Below the pieces are notes generated by a model. It did no database searches. It had not been told where the DNA came from and worked only from the letters and a program-made list of their open reading frames with translations. Positions 12,281 through 23,860 of a DNA stretch of 64,000 bases are shown here, in pieces. Position 1 is the first letter of the stretch. The number at the start of each line of letters is the position of its first letter. A program made the position numbers and the translations under genes. The stretch comes from Linanthus parryae. Taxonomy: Eukaryota > Streptophyta > Magnoliopsida > Ericales > Polemoniaceae. The stretch lies in assembly GCA_023055425.1 (NCBI GenBank), contig JALGPY010000009.1, positions 17,053,775 to 17,117,774 of the forward strand. The letters are read 5' to 3'.

Positions 12281-12298
12281 ACCCCGACAACGGCGCCA
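12281..12298 (-). other. Primer binding site of the non-autonomous element
   Basis: On the minus strand it reads TGGCGCCGTTGTCGGGGT, six bases after the LTR end (TGTCA at 12305-12309). The TGGCGCCGTTG class is typical of Athila/SIRE-type plant elements, usually assigned to tRNA-Asp. It fixes the element's polarity and the internal edge of its LTR. Confidence 0.8.
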
Positions 12299-12304
12299 AA
12301 AAAT

Positions 12305-12772
12305 TGACATGATCCAACCGCAAGTCTACGGCTGTCGCGTGTAGTAATATCCGGTAAATCTGGGTTTGTCGAACCCAAAAGACTTCTCGTGAACGAATTA
12401 GGATGATTAACTTTAATGTGGACAAGTAATTGAGTTTGTTTGACTAATCTAAGAAAGTAAATAACAAGCTAATTATTAAAATTGAGATTAATATGAGGGA
12501 TAAGTATCAGGATATCTCTTCGGGTTCACTAGGTATCACACACCGTTAATGATTTACGTTCTAGTAACACGAATGTACTCTACTTAGCCAAACGAGCACA
12601 TTTACCTTAAAGATTCCTCAACCAAAGCCTAAAGTTAAACTCTCATACCTGATTCCTCTAGCCTACTCAAGTTCAACTACGCGTTATGTTCTCTTCATCT
12701 ACTCTTAGTTCTTAGCCAACTAGCAAGATTCCTCAACCCTAGATACAGCTAGTGCATGATTCAAGTTCCAGC
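12305..12772 (-). repeat. 5' LTR of the non-autonomous element, inner part
   Basis: This is the primer-site-proximal quarter of the LTR, which continues at 41075-42386 beyond the Tekay insertion. It ends with CCAGC (12768-12772), the target duplicated by that insertion. Non-coding. Confidence 0.75.
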
Positions 12773-12882
12773 TGTAACACCCCTTGGTTTCCAGACTTTC
12801 CGTTCCGGACTGGAGAGCCCGGGTGGGTGCTACTCAATATGAAATGGCGGAAATCGAGAACAAACACTGCCATAGTTATATA

Positions 12883-13141
12883 CTACCTCTGTTTCTTCTC
12901 TTTCACCTTAGACTGACTTTTTTACCCGTAACTGGGTCACTTTGACTCGGTGATTTGGATAGCAAAATGATGTAATTTTTTGATAAGTTTTTCATAGTAT
13001 TGTAGAGTAAAGTTTACTCTACAAGATCATGAAAAAAAATCAAATTTGTATACTTTTTTGCTAACCAAATCACCGGGTCAAAGTGATCCAGTGAATAGTG
13101 TCAAAAAGTGAAGTAAGGTGAAAGAGAAGAAACAGAGGTAG
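12883..13141. mobile_element. Stowaway-like MITE, TSD TA
   Basis: This is a 259-bp near-palindrome with inverted ends CTACCTCTGTTTCTTCTCTT and its complement, flanked by TA (12881-12882, 13142-13143). The sister LTR has one TA at 36521-36522 and no insertion, which is a natural empty site. The interior (GTCACTTTGACTCGGTGATT and CAAAATGATGT) is shared with the MITE at 52989-53223. It probably depends on a Tc1/mariner transposase elsewhere. Confidence 0.95.
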
Positions 13142-14685
13142 TATTACATATGACAAAAGTTTCACACATCGTCTTAAAATATTATTACACAAATTGAAAA
13201 GTCTAAGAGTTCGATTTACTAGGCGTGCTGATAATTCTAGATGAGTCCGCGTTTCCCCCGTCCTAAGCCAAGCCTTCTCCATCTAGACATGCGGTGGGAA
13301 TTAAAACAGGAATCGCAGTTTCTAAAGTCAGCAATGAAATACTGAATGAATAACACCGAAGCATGTAAATCGGAGACGGGATATTTAAACTCAAGTAACA
13401 AAATAAAAGGATGAAGAATAAATATTTCACAAGTATTCAACTATTAATGGAAATACAGCGGGAGTAAAAGACGGTGTAATGGTAAGACATTCCCGAGTTC
13501 TCGTAAATTTTTCAGAAAACCTCCAATAATCATAATTAACTTATATCCATTATCCAAACCATATAATCTCAATATTTTCATTTCCATTAATATCCAATAT
13601 CCAAACCATGAAATCCATTAGTTGATACGGGGAAGAATAATCCATCACAAGCATCCAAGACCTTAAGTGCCGGCACCCCCCTAAGACTTCTTGCGGCCAG
13701 AGAGGTGAGTACATGGAGCGACCCGACAAGTTGCGACCGGGTTAAAATACACAGGCCGAGTGGACAAAGCCAACACGACAATAATAATCACAGGCCGAGT
13801 GGACGAAGCCAACACGACAATAATCACAGGCCGAGTGGCTAAAGCCAACACGACAATAAGTTTCCCCGCACAACTCTTTCCACTTTACGTTATTACGCGT
13901 TATTATTTTCACGTGTCAATTTTAAAGCAAATATTTCAAACACAACCCAGTCTCAAGTAAAGCGTGTAAGCCACAAAAAACATTTTAAGACAAATTATTG
14001 AAATCACATTTCGACGCGAAAGAAGCTAGGGCGCTAGACTTGACATGTTAACTCACCTCGACAATACGGCAAATAGCACGTAAGCTCTTACAGGTAGACG
14101 TAGCCCTCGTCTACAAATTTGTCACCTACAAATTGATAATTTCTTATTAATCGAGAGTCTAACCATCACGTAATATGACGTGTGAAAGTCCAATTTAATT
14201 CAATACGACGTCTAAATCTTTCTTTGTGGCTATAATTGTCGAGAGTGTGCCAGTTCACAATAATCATACCCTTAAATCATAATTCTCTAATATTACTATT
14301 CAATTTCACAAATAATACACTTGTATTTTAAATAGTGAGAAAATAATATATTTGCTTTTTATTTTAGAATTTCTTAACTATAAACTATTACAATAGAAAA
14401 ATGCCTGCTTAGACGTTATTATAAAGAACCACACTTTATTCTTTAACTACACTTAAATTTTCTAGAATAAATGATTTATGGAAAGAAATTGTTAATTTAA
14501 CAAAAATTATTATTGTATGTAGACTCTTAAAAAAATACAATATACTAACTTGTTTAGGAGAAGATACTTTAAAAATATAAATATGTTAGAAAATAAGTGT
14601 GTAATATATATTTATAAGTATGAGAAATAATTTAATTTAGAGAAAGATAAAATATTAAGTCAAGAATCTATTCATAAACTTATTT

Positions 14686-14717
<32 letters not shown>

Positions 14718-14736
14718 ATTGTTATTATTATTATTA

Positions 14737-14815
<79 letters not shown>

Positions 14816-14818
14816 TTC
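14686..14818. repeat. (GTT)n/(ATT)n microsatellite
   Basis: A long trinucleotide run, first GTT then ATT units. It gives a spurious poly-leucine reading frame. The sister LTR has the same tract, split by the insertion at 38105-39490. Confidence 0.97.
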
Positions 14819-16360
14819 TACTATTATTTTATAAAAATAAAATGATATTCAGACAAGCAATTTATTTAGAATGTCACTTTAAAATATGTTGAGATTAGCT
14901 TTGTAATCAAAACGATATTGATTATAGGCATACTATATTAAACAACTCTAGTTTACTTTGCAACAACTATTTATTGTAAAAAATTTACTACTCAAGTTAT
15001 TTCTATTTATAATGATTAGAAGTTTAGAAACTAACTTTAAACTTAAATTTCCTATCTTTAATATTACACACACACACACACACACATAAAAAAAATCATG
15101 TAGCCAATATTTCTATAAAAGACACAATTAACCCCTACCAAAATAACAATCTCAGATATCACAATAAATACACTCAGCGTTCCTGAATGTACAAAGCAAC
15201 CCCCTTCTCATAACTATAAACAGTTCTGGTAAATGATAGATTATACCCCCAAGTTGTAAGAAAAGACACTTTCACCCCCTATACGTAAACTACCAAATCG
15301 ATCAATATAAGCATGGATTCAAGGCTCAAGTAGTGATTTTGATTGCATAAAACGACTAATTAGAGGATTTAGAGTGTACCTGCACATAATATCGCTGAAA
15401 ACGGTCAAGAATTGCGTCGGTTCGAGGTCGCCGTCGAGGTCGCCGGAGATGGTGGCCGATCGGGGCTTTTCCGGTCACTTCTGGGTGCGGGTGAGTCCTC
15501 CTAGGGACTGGTCGGAGCCTGTGGATGCTGAAGAGATAGAGAGATGGAGGTGGGTGGTTTGTTTTGATCGGGCCAAGCTCGTCGCCGGCAAAAATGGTGA
15601 ACGACGGCGACGGCGGCTCTGTCACTCCACTGTAGCGGCCTTGCTGCTGCTTCTGGAGATCATTCTTGGATCTCCCAAGAGTGGGGAGAGGGAGAAGAGA
15701 GGCAGGGAAAGGGGAGGAAGCAGGTGGTGGTAGCGTGGATTTCCCGTCGAGTTTTTCCGGTGGCGGTTGTTGCAGTGGCCTTCGGCCACTGCTGCTGCTG
15801 CTGGCTCTCTTTCTGTTCGACCGAGGGAGAGGGAGGAAGAGAGGGACGGAGATATGGGTGGTGGAGGATGCGATGGCTGTGGTGGTGGTGGTGGCTCGCC
15901 GGCGTCGGAGAAGGCAGCGGCCCCGTGCCGCTGGTGCTACTGCTGCTGCTGGTACTGAGGCGGAGGGGAGCAGAGAGAGAAAGAGAGACAACTGATGGAG
16001 GTGGTGGTTGTGATGGTGGTGAGAGTGGTGCCGATGGTGGTGGCTGGTCGGGTGTGAAGGAGAAGAGAAGAGGAGGCTGTATAAAAATAGGGAGGAGAAG
16101 AGGAGAAGGGGTACTGGGAAACGTGAGTGCAGGAGAGGGGTTAGGGAATTTTGAAAGAAAATATTTGTTTTATTTTTTATTTTATTAACTTTTATTAAAT
16201 TGCTCATAAGTATTTAATGTTTCTAATAACTACAACTTCTACCCCAACTTGAGTATTTATTTAACTAGTTCGTACTTCTCGAAATGACAACTACCTCCCC
16301 TATTAATATTTAACTACGAAATTCAACAAATTATTCTTTTAATAAAAATGGGGTATTACA

Positions 16361-16375
16361 TCCTCCCCCCCTTAA
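16361..16375 (-). other. Polypurine tract of the Tekay-like element
   Basis: On the minus strand the purine-rich TTTAAGGGGGGGAGGA directly precedes the 3' LTR start (TGTAATACC). This is where plus-strand DNA synthesis is primed. Confidence 0.85.
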
Positions 16376-16590
16376 ACAGAGCTTCGTCCTCGAAGCTTAC
16401 GCCAATTAATCCACGAAAGGTTACTATAAGATTTTATATATATCGTAACAGCCAACACACATAATATGACATGCAATACACGCAAAATGTTAATTTCATT
16501 AATATCTGGTTCGATGCGGCACACGAATTAAGGTCAGAAAACTAAAGGGTTACATTCCTCTCCCCCTTGGAGGAGTGACGTCCCCGAAAC

Positions 16591-18590
16591 TCAGTTTACT
16601 TCTACAAAGAGGTGTGGATACTTTTTCCTCATATCATCCTCTGCTTCCCAAGTAGCCTCTTTTGTTTGATGACTCGTCCATAAAACTTTGACCAGTTTAA
16701 CGCTCTTGGTACGCATATCTCTTGTCTTAGTATCTAGGATCTTCACAGGATGCTCTTCGTATGTTAGATACGGGTCTAACTCAATTGGTTCGGGATCCAG
16801 CACGTGGGATGAATCGGGTACATACTTCTTTAGTTGTGATACGTGGAAGACATTGTGTATACGTCCCAAATTAGAAGGTAGGTCTAGTCGGTACGCAACT
16901 TCCCCAATTCTCTCTAGAATGTCATATGGCCCGATAAACTTTGGGCTGAGTTTCCCTTTCTGATTGAATCGTGGTACTCCCTTGGTAGGCGAAACCTTAA
17001 GAAACGCCTTTTCACCCACTTGAAACTCTAATGGTCTTCTCTTCTGATCTGCATAGGACTTTTGTCTATCCTGGGCTGCTTTCATTCTCTGCTGGATGAG
17101 TCGTACTTGGTCGGTCATTTCTTCGATCATTTGTGGGCCTATCACCACTGTCTCGCTGATATCACTCCAACATAGAGGCGTTCGACACTTTCTCCCATAC
17201 AATGCTTCATCGGGTGCCATGTCAATGCTGGCGTGGTAGCTGTTGTTGTACGAGAACTCTATCAGCGGCAGCTTTTCAACCCATGATCCTTGGAAATCCA
17301 TAACAAAAGCCCTTAGCATGTATTCCAAGGTTTGAATGGTCCTTTCTGTTTGTCCATCCGTAGCTGGGTGGAATGATGTACTGAATCTTAATTGGGTTCC
17401 CAACGCTTCTTGAAGGGCCTTCCAGAAATGCGAGAGAAAGTTAGGGTCCCTGTCTGAGATTATTGAACTCGGAACCCCATGGTATCTTACTATGTTCTTG
17501 ACATACGCATCAGCTCTTTGTTCCATGCTCCACGTGTCCTTCATTGGAATGAACCTTGCTGTCTTGGTCAACCGGTCCACTACTACCCATATCTGATTGA
17601 GTCCATTCTTTGACGTTGGCAAGGCAGTTACGAAATCCATCGAGATAGAATCCCATTTCCAAACTGGGACATCCAATGGCTGAACTAAGCCTCCCATCCT
17701 CTTGTGTTCGAACTTCACTTTCTGACAGGCTAAGCATCGGGCTACAAATTCAGCTACTTCCCTCTTCATGTTGGGCCACCAAAAGGTCTTCTTCAAATCC
17801 TTGTAGAGTTTGTCGCCTCCAGGATGGACAGAATAAGGCGTGTTGTGCGCTTCGCGCATTAGTTTTTCTTTGGTTTCTGCGCATTTTTGCGGTACACACC
17901 ACCTTCCCTTGTAGTGAATGCTTCCATCCTCGTGAATCTTGAAGTCTTTGGCTTCTCCTGCAGCAATCTTCTTCCTGATCCTTTCGAGCTTCACGTCTCC
18001 GGCTTGATTGCTTCTTATTTCCTCAATGAAATCTGGCACAACTGTCATGCTTCCAAGGAGACCCTGCACTGTTCCTTGTTCCACTACTTCAATTTCGAGC
18101 TTCCTGAACTCGTGGCATAGCCATTCTGGCAAGGCTAATATGGTATTCACTGCATGGCTCGACTTCCGACTTAACGCATCGGCGACAACATTTGCCTTTC
18201 CTTCGTGGTACTGGATACGCAAGTCATAGTCCTTGATAATCTCTAGCCATCTTCGTTGTCTGTTGTTCAGCTCCTTCTGGGTGAAGATATACTTCAGGCT
18301 TTTATGGTCCGTATAGAGCTTGCAAACTGCCCCGTACAGATGATGTCTCCATATTTTCAGCGCGAAGACTATTGCTGCCAACTCCAAGTCATGTGTGGCA
18401 TAGTTCACCTCGTGGGGTTTCAATTGTATTGAGGCATAGGCAATTACCCTTCTTGCTTGCATAAGCACACATCCTAGCCCCTTCTTCGATGCATCGCTGT
18501 ACACTTCAAACTCGCCAGAGTTATTTGGTAGAGCCAATACTGGTGCCGTAGTCAGCTTCTCCTTTAAGGTCTGAAATGCTTCTTCACAGC
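16591..18590 (-). pseudogene. Tekay-like pol, 3' part: RNase H, integrase, chromodomain
   Basis: This is an open frame of about 665 residues after the nested-insertion point. In order: the RNase H domain (VYSDASKKGLG, then THDLELAAIV and YTDHKSLKY, with its catalytic Asp/Glu); the integrase zinc domain (His-His, then CLACQ); and the integrase core, with Asp in ISMDFV, Asp in IISDRDPNF and Glu in GQTERTIQ. A GPY-type motif (FIGPYDILERIG) follows, then a chromodomain-like C-terminus (VKVLWTSHQTKEATWE), which in chromoviruses guides insertion into particular chromatin. This half has no stops. It is inactive only because RT and RNase H are separated from it by 14.6 kb. An apparent ATG at 18639 belongs to the nested LTR and is not its start. 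Confidence 0.92.
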
Positions 18591-19223
18591 TGTAGATAGT
18601 GCTTTCTGGACAGGCAGATCTTAGCCACGTGGCGATCATCTAGCACACCTAGCTGTGCTCCACACACACTGGATCACCAGCCGCGCTGATCCACGTGGAG
18701 GCTGCGAGACAGGGCCCTCGCATACCACCACACGGGACTTGTAGGGACTTAGTGGTTTGGAGGCTAGAGTAAGTCCTGTCGCGTGCGAGCGACAACCAAG
18801 CCCGCACGCGACCCCTAGTAACTGCTTTTGAGAGATTTATGGCACGAGCTTCATAGACCCGATCAAACCGGTCAAACCCGGTCAACCCCATAACGGTTCC
18901 GGTATACGCGGACAACGTGCTGTAACGGTCCCTATATACGCGGACGAACGTGCCGTTGTGGTTAAGCTAATTAAGCCGCCATTGATGGGCGCATTAACCA
19001 CACTACAACGGTCACATTCTCCGTTATATATATAGGACGTTAACCCTTCCATACAAGGAGAACGATCCGAGATACGCGAAAGCTCTGCCCAAATCCTGTC
19101 TCTCTCTCATACAGTACTATTGCCTCACTCTCTCCCTACACACAACCCAGCACTTCCTGTGCCATTTCTATTCTCTGCCCTTGGTGTACATAGAGTTCTC
19201 TCTGCAGGATTCTCTCGTACACA
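18591..19223 (+). repeat. 5' LTR of the Tat-lineage element
   Basis: It starts TGTAGATAGTGC and ends CTCGTACACA. A TATA box-like TATATATATA lies at 19025-19034, placing a likely transcription start some 30 bp downstream. Upstream is a direct repeat of about 35 bp built on TATACGCGGACAACGTGC (about 18902) and TATATACGCGGACGAACGTG (about 18931), possibly an enhancer. Confidence 0.93.
19025..19034 (+). promoter_or_regulatory. TATA box-like element in the Tat 5' LTR
   Basis: TATATATATA sits about 190 bp before the LTR end and is conserved in the 3' LTR at 33003-33012. Position within the LTR and strand agree with the gag-pol direction. Confidence 0.6.
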
Positions 19224-19226
19224 TTT

Positions 19227-19244
19227 TGGTGAACCCGACGTGAG
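19227..19244 (+). other. Primer binding site candidate of the Tat-lineage element
   Basis: TGGTGAACCCGACGTGAG begins three bases after the 5' LTR. It starts with TGG, as required to pair with a tRNA CCA end. Tat elements often use a tRNA other than initiator Met; I cannot say which tRNA this pairs with. Confidence 0.65.
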
Positions 19245-19263
19245 CTTACCATTGCAAGCAACC

Positions 19264-20535
19264 ATGTCTCATGAAGATGAAGTCAGTAACAGATCGCCTT
19301 CCACGGAGACCACCTCGGGAGAGGAGGCCCGCCGTACTCCTACAGCCACCGGTGAAGCTCCGACGATAGAGGCCTTGGACGCCACCATCCAGAACCAGGC
19401 AAAGGCTCTCAAAGCTCAATTTGCACAGCTGGAACGGATAATGGCTATTCTGGGGACTCTCGCCCCAAATCCCGCATCAGCCACCACCGTCTCTCAGGGA
19501 GGAGGAGCCTCCACCACTCAAGGATTGGGAGTTTCAACCACACCACCCAATCCTAACCTTCAAACTCCACCGAAAACAACGCAGTTACCCTCAATTCAGG
19601 GGCCAACAGTTCAAATGTTGCCTCTTGCCACTCGTACTCCTCAACCTCCAACTCTGGTACCCAATCCGGCCTCACAATACCCCTTGCCTCCTCCATCGAC
19701 AATGTGGGGCAACGTGAATTCACAATATGCTCCTAACCCTCCCGCGGCATATGTGTCGCCTCCGCCTGCAATAACTCCTCCTCCTGCTGTTGGGGGAAAT
19801 GCGCCGGAGTGCATGACGTCGCTGCAGCGGCGCATGGAAACCATCCTAGCCAATCAATCGTTCGCGGACACCATCATCCCGAAGCTCGACAATGATCCAC
19901 CTATCCCACGCGAGATCTACCTCATGCCTAATCCCGCTGGGTATAAGGCTCCTAAATGGGACAAGTTCGAAGATGTCAATGGAAACGCCCACGAGCATGT
20001 TATGCGTTTCATCGATGTGATGGGGCCATACGGGGCTGATCCTAAGCTGCTGATGCGCGAGTTCCCTAATTCCCTGGGGAACGTGGCCTACAAGTGGTAC
20101 AGGACACTGGAGGCTGGATCCGTGAAGACCTGGGACGATATGGTCCAGAAATTTTATACTAAATTCTTCCAGATGGAAGAAAAGGTGACAACGATTCATC
20201 TTTCGCGGATGTACCAGAAGCGCGAGGAGGATGGAGTGACATTCATCAAGAAGTTCAGGGCCAAGTCCTTGGAATGCAAAGATGTGATACTCGAGAGCAG
20301 ACTCGTGGAAATATGCCTGCAGTGCATGCGAGACGAGTACAAAGGTATGCTTATCAACCTGCAAACTCCTACATTTTCAAAACTGATCGAATGCACAAAA
20401 AACATAGAGCCTATAGTGGAGAGGCAGAAAAAGAGGCACGCCTCTGAGAGGTCCCCGAGCGGGACTACCTTTAAAATTGGTAAGTTCAGCTACAAAAGGG
20501 GACGTGAAGCCAAAGTGAATATGGTCTCGCCCTAA
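19264..20535 (+). pseudogene. Gag of the Tat-lineage element, 5' part
   Basis: The frame starts MSHEDEVSNRS, the first good ATG after the primer site, and runs 423 residues. Residues about 40-65 form a coiled coil (IEALDATIQNQAKALKAQFA). Residues 80-190 are Pro/Thr/Gln-rich. The retrotransposon gag (capsid) domain follows, with GPYGADPKLLMREFPNSLGN, WYRTLEAGSVKTWDDMVQKF and the usual RMYQKREEDGVTF. The TAA at 20533-20535 cuts the frame before the zinc knuckle, which continues in the same frame from 20536. I think this stop is a mutation, although a readthrough stop cannot be excluded. Confidence 0.87.
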
Positions 20536-21876
20536 AAGCAGCCGAAGGTCGCGAACTTCGATGCACCACCTCTACCATGTTCGGTAGAGGAAGCGAGTGA
20601 CTTGTGCAGACAATGGCGTAAAGATGGGATCTTGCCGCCGCTTGAAAGGACACCCTCCAAGGATATGGTGAGGGACCAAAAGTGGTGTGAATGTCATGGC
20701 AAGGTCATGCACCCCACGGCTGACTGCAAGAAGCTCAGAATCATGGTAAGCCAAAAGATGAAAAATGGCGAGCTGATTGTCAGCGACCAGAGGAAGGATG
20801 TGCGAAACAATCTACTGCCTGCTCACGCGGAGCAAGAGCCGAAGGGCAAAGAGGTTGCCATGATCTTGATCATGGACCTTGAAGAGGTTGCAGAGGATGG
20901 TCTACCCATCATTGCCGAGATCCACAACGACGAGGACTACAGCATAGACACGGAGGACGAACGTGCTGATCGGATGAAGGGGTCGCACGGGTTCAGCAGG
21001 TTCTTCGATGAAATGAACTTCTCGGAGAAGTGCCGGAAGGAAATTACAAAAGGGATCCTGAGGATAGCGGAAGATTACGAGGAAGATATCGTGATCTCCA
21101 ACGGGAAGGTTGTTAGGGCATCTCGCTCTACAGAAAAGTTCATAACCTTCTCCGCAAGCGACAAGAAGACAGATGCGAGCCACCAGAAGCCTCTGTATGT
21201 AACGGCAGTCATCAATGGTGTGGAGTTCAAAAGAGAGTTTGTCGACGGAGGAGCAGCGGTTAACGTTGTCTCGCTCAACACTCTGAAGCCAGCAGGAATC
21301 CCAGAGCAGAAGATGGTCAGGCGTCCATCCCCGCTGATGGGATTTGGAAGCGACTCCAGAATGACGATAGGATGGATCCGTCTGGGTCTCCAGATCGGTA
21401 AAATCAAATGTTCAGCCAAGTTCTATGCCATAGATGTGAACACTACGTATCACATGATTATAGGCCGGGCCTGGATTCATCGCTTTGATGCTGTCCCTTC
21501 AACAGCTCACCAAGTGATGAAAGCTATCTGGAATGACAGAATAGTTGAGATACCAGCTTCGATAAATCCTTTCAACATGGATGAAGCGCATCTCAGTGAG
21601 GCGGTATGGTTCACTGAGATGGCAGATGAGCAAACGCCGGGGCCGTTCAACCCCACTCCTTTGCCCCGATGGGAGGACATCAAAGATCAGTCACCCGCGG
21701 GAGTGATGGTGACAGAAGAGGAGGCCAAGGAAAAGCTGTCTACGCGAGAAGAGGCGCCGCGGATTTCCTACCAGCGAAAGAACGTGTATACTCTGAAAAG
21801 GATAGCAAAACATGATCCTGAAGGCAAGGAGATAGAGAGTTTCTACGCCAACGGGAAGAAATGTTACCGCATATGA
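20536..21876 (+). pseudogene. Gag C-terminus and protease of the Tat-lineage element
   Basis: This continues gag in frame after one stop. It holds a zinc-knuckle-like stretch (WCECHGKVMHPTADCKKL) near 20683-20736. The aspartic protease comes near 21190-21480: FVDGGAAVNVVSL has the catalytic Asp (Asp-Gly-Gly, the usual Tat variant) and IIGRAWIHRF is the second conserved block. A TGA at 21874-21876 closes the frame, but the same frame continues with plausible coding (about 21889-22070) before shifting into RT. In some Tat/Ogre elements gag-pro and RT are separated by a stop or an intron. Whether that applies here is open. Confidence 0.85.
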
Positions 21877-22072
21877 AGGTGCGCGGGGGTGTCCTCACGC
21901 GAGCATGGGGATATCCCTGAGCAAATCAATCAAATTGAGCAGGTTATGGAACCAGACAAACCTACGCCAAGTGTTTTAGAGGAAAAGCTAAGAGGACAAA
22001 CCCAGGCTGCAAAAGCAGGAGCTGAAGGAGGTATTCTTAAGCCCAAGCGAAGAAAAGAAGAGACCAGTCTTT

Positions 22073-23860
22073 ATGAGTGCGGACCTCACAGGCGAGGAGG
22101 AGGAAAGATTGCTACAACTTTTGACCGAGTACAAAGACGCGTTCGCATGGGAATACGATGAGATGCCCGGTCTGGACACGAGCATCACCATGCACCGGTT
22201 GGATGTAATTCCAGGATCCAAACCGGTAAAGCAGAGCACAAGAAGCTTTAGGTCGGAGCTCAACGTGAAGATTAAGCAAGAAATTGTCAAACTCCTGGAT
22301 GCCAAATTTATCGAGCCAAATCACCATCCTACATGGTTGGCCAACATCGTGCCGGTAGTAAAGAAGAACGGGCAACTTCGCATTTGTGTAGACTTCCGAG
22401 ACCTTAATCGTTTCTGTCCCAAAGATGATTTTCCACTTCCCAACATCGACTTACTTATCGATTCGACCGCGGGTCATCGCATGTTCAGCTTCATGGACGG
22501 CTTCAGTGGGTACAATCAGATCAAGATGGACCCCGAAGATGAACAGAAAACCGCGTTCATCACTCCGGTGGGAGTCTTCAATTACACGGTTATGCCTTTT
22601 GGCCTCAAGAACGCAGGCGCAACTTATCAGCGAGCCATGATGGCCCTGTTCCACGACATGATGCACAAGGAAGTAGAATTCTACGTTGACGACTTAGTTT
22701 TCAAATCCAAGGAAGAGGCGGACCACCTGGGGGATTTGCGAAAAGTGTTCAACAGATGCATAAGCTTTCAATTAAAGATGAACCCCATGAAGTGCGCATT
22801 CGGAGTAACATCGGGGAAATTCTTGGGATGTGTGGTACATCGTCAAGGAATAGAGCCTGATCCTGCGAAAGTATCGGCCATCACTAGCATGACGGCGCCG
22901 CACAAACAAAGTGCCTTGAAGACCTTCTTGGGAAAGCTATCCTACCTGCGAAGGTTCATCCCAGCGATCGCCGAAATCACCTTCTGTTTCAGCGATCTTC
23001 TCAAGAAGGATGCTGTATATAACTGGACTACGAAGCACGAAGCTGCGTTTGGAAAGCTAAAGGACCAGTTGACATCGTCAAAGGTAATGATCGCACCCCA
23101 GCTTGGATCACCGCTCTTGTTGTATCTGACGTCGACGAAGAGGTCTATAGGGGCACTCCTGGCTCAGGAGTATGAAGGGCAAGAAAGGCCGATCTACTAC
23201 ATTTCTCGCATAGTGCAGCCAGCAGAATCAAGGTACACGGACATCGAACGTCATTGCCTTGCCCTATTCTTTGTAATAGAGAAGTTAAAGCACTATTTTG
23301 CTTCGCACAAAGTGGTAGTGGTCACAAAGAGTGATCCTATACGGTATCTTTTGACCCACACTACCCCTGGGGGAAGACTAGCAAAATGGTATATGACCAT
23401 TTCTCAATATGACATCACGTGTGTTCGACCCCGGGCAATCAAGTCGCAAGCAGTGGCGGATTTGCTAGCACAGTTCCCTGATGATAGTTATGAGTCTGTA
23501 ATTGAGGAGGAACTGGAGGGTCCTGAGATCTATGCAGTTGAGTTGCCTTATTGGACGCTCCATTTTGACGGGTCGTCAACAAGGAAGGGTGGAGGGATTG
23601 GGATAGTCTTGACCAAACCCGATGGAGAGGTCATACAGATGTCCGCAAAGCTTGATTTCGCAGTCACCAACAACTAAGCAGAGTATGAAGCTCTCATCGC
23701 AGGTCTTCGCGCAGCAAGGGCACTAGAAGTAAGCAATTTGACGGTTATGGGAGACTCCAAGCTAATCGTCAAACAAGCCTCGGGCGAGTATGGTTTGAAG
23801 GAGATAAACTTATTGCCCTACCGGACCGTGGTACAGAAACTGGTGCAGAGTTCTGCGATG
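22073..23860 (+). pseudogene. RT, RNase H and second RNase H of the Tat-lineage element
   Basis: The RT domain spans about 22250-22850, with LRICVDFRDLNRFCPKDDFP, the KTAFITP/MPFGLKNAGATYQR blocks and the catalytic YVDD at 22681-22692. RNase H follows (about 22990-23480). A second RNase H of archaeal type starts at about 23557: LHFDGSSTRKGGGIGIV gives the first catalytic Asp, AEYEAL the Glu and GDSKL the next Asp. This dual RNase H is diagnostic of the Tat lineage. A TAA at 23675-23677 interrupts the second RNase H just before AEYEAL, and a frameshift occurs near 23860. The entry from the protease frame also needs a frameshift near 22072. Confidence 0.9.

Larger units (their letters stand above)
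12773..16360 (-). repeat. 3' LTR of the Tekay-like element
   Basis: 3588 bp; on the minus strand it starts TGTAATACCCC and ends GGGGTGTTACA. It contains a Stowaway-like MITE (12883-13141), an (ATT)n/(GTT)n tract (14686-14815), an (AC)n tract (15067-15087), and a low-complexity GA/CT-rich leader (15400-16100). That leader has long spurious ORFs on both strands. The matching LTR is 36413-41069. Confidence 0.93.

Noticed and set aside
14686..14892. Poly-leucine open reading frame
   Set aside because: It is the translation of a GTT/ATT microsatellite; the same applies to 39383-39691 and the poly-Tyr frame at 47510-47833.
15356..16207. 283-residue reading frame on the minus strand in the Tekay LTR
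   Set aside because: The sister LTR (40191-40916) keeps only the first third before the frame shifts. The composition is low-complexity (His, Ser, Pro, Arg runs), so this is not a conserved protein.
18591..18639. ATG at 18639 as start of the RNase H-integrase frame
   Set aside because: It lies in the nested Tat LTR. The true coding begins at 18590, after the insertion point.
18649..18915. Minus-strand ORF repeated at 32627-32893
   Set aside because: It is conserved only because it lies in the duplicated LTR. The start overlaps the direct repeats and no motif is seen.
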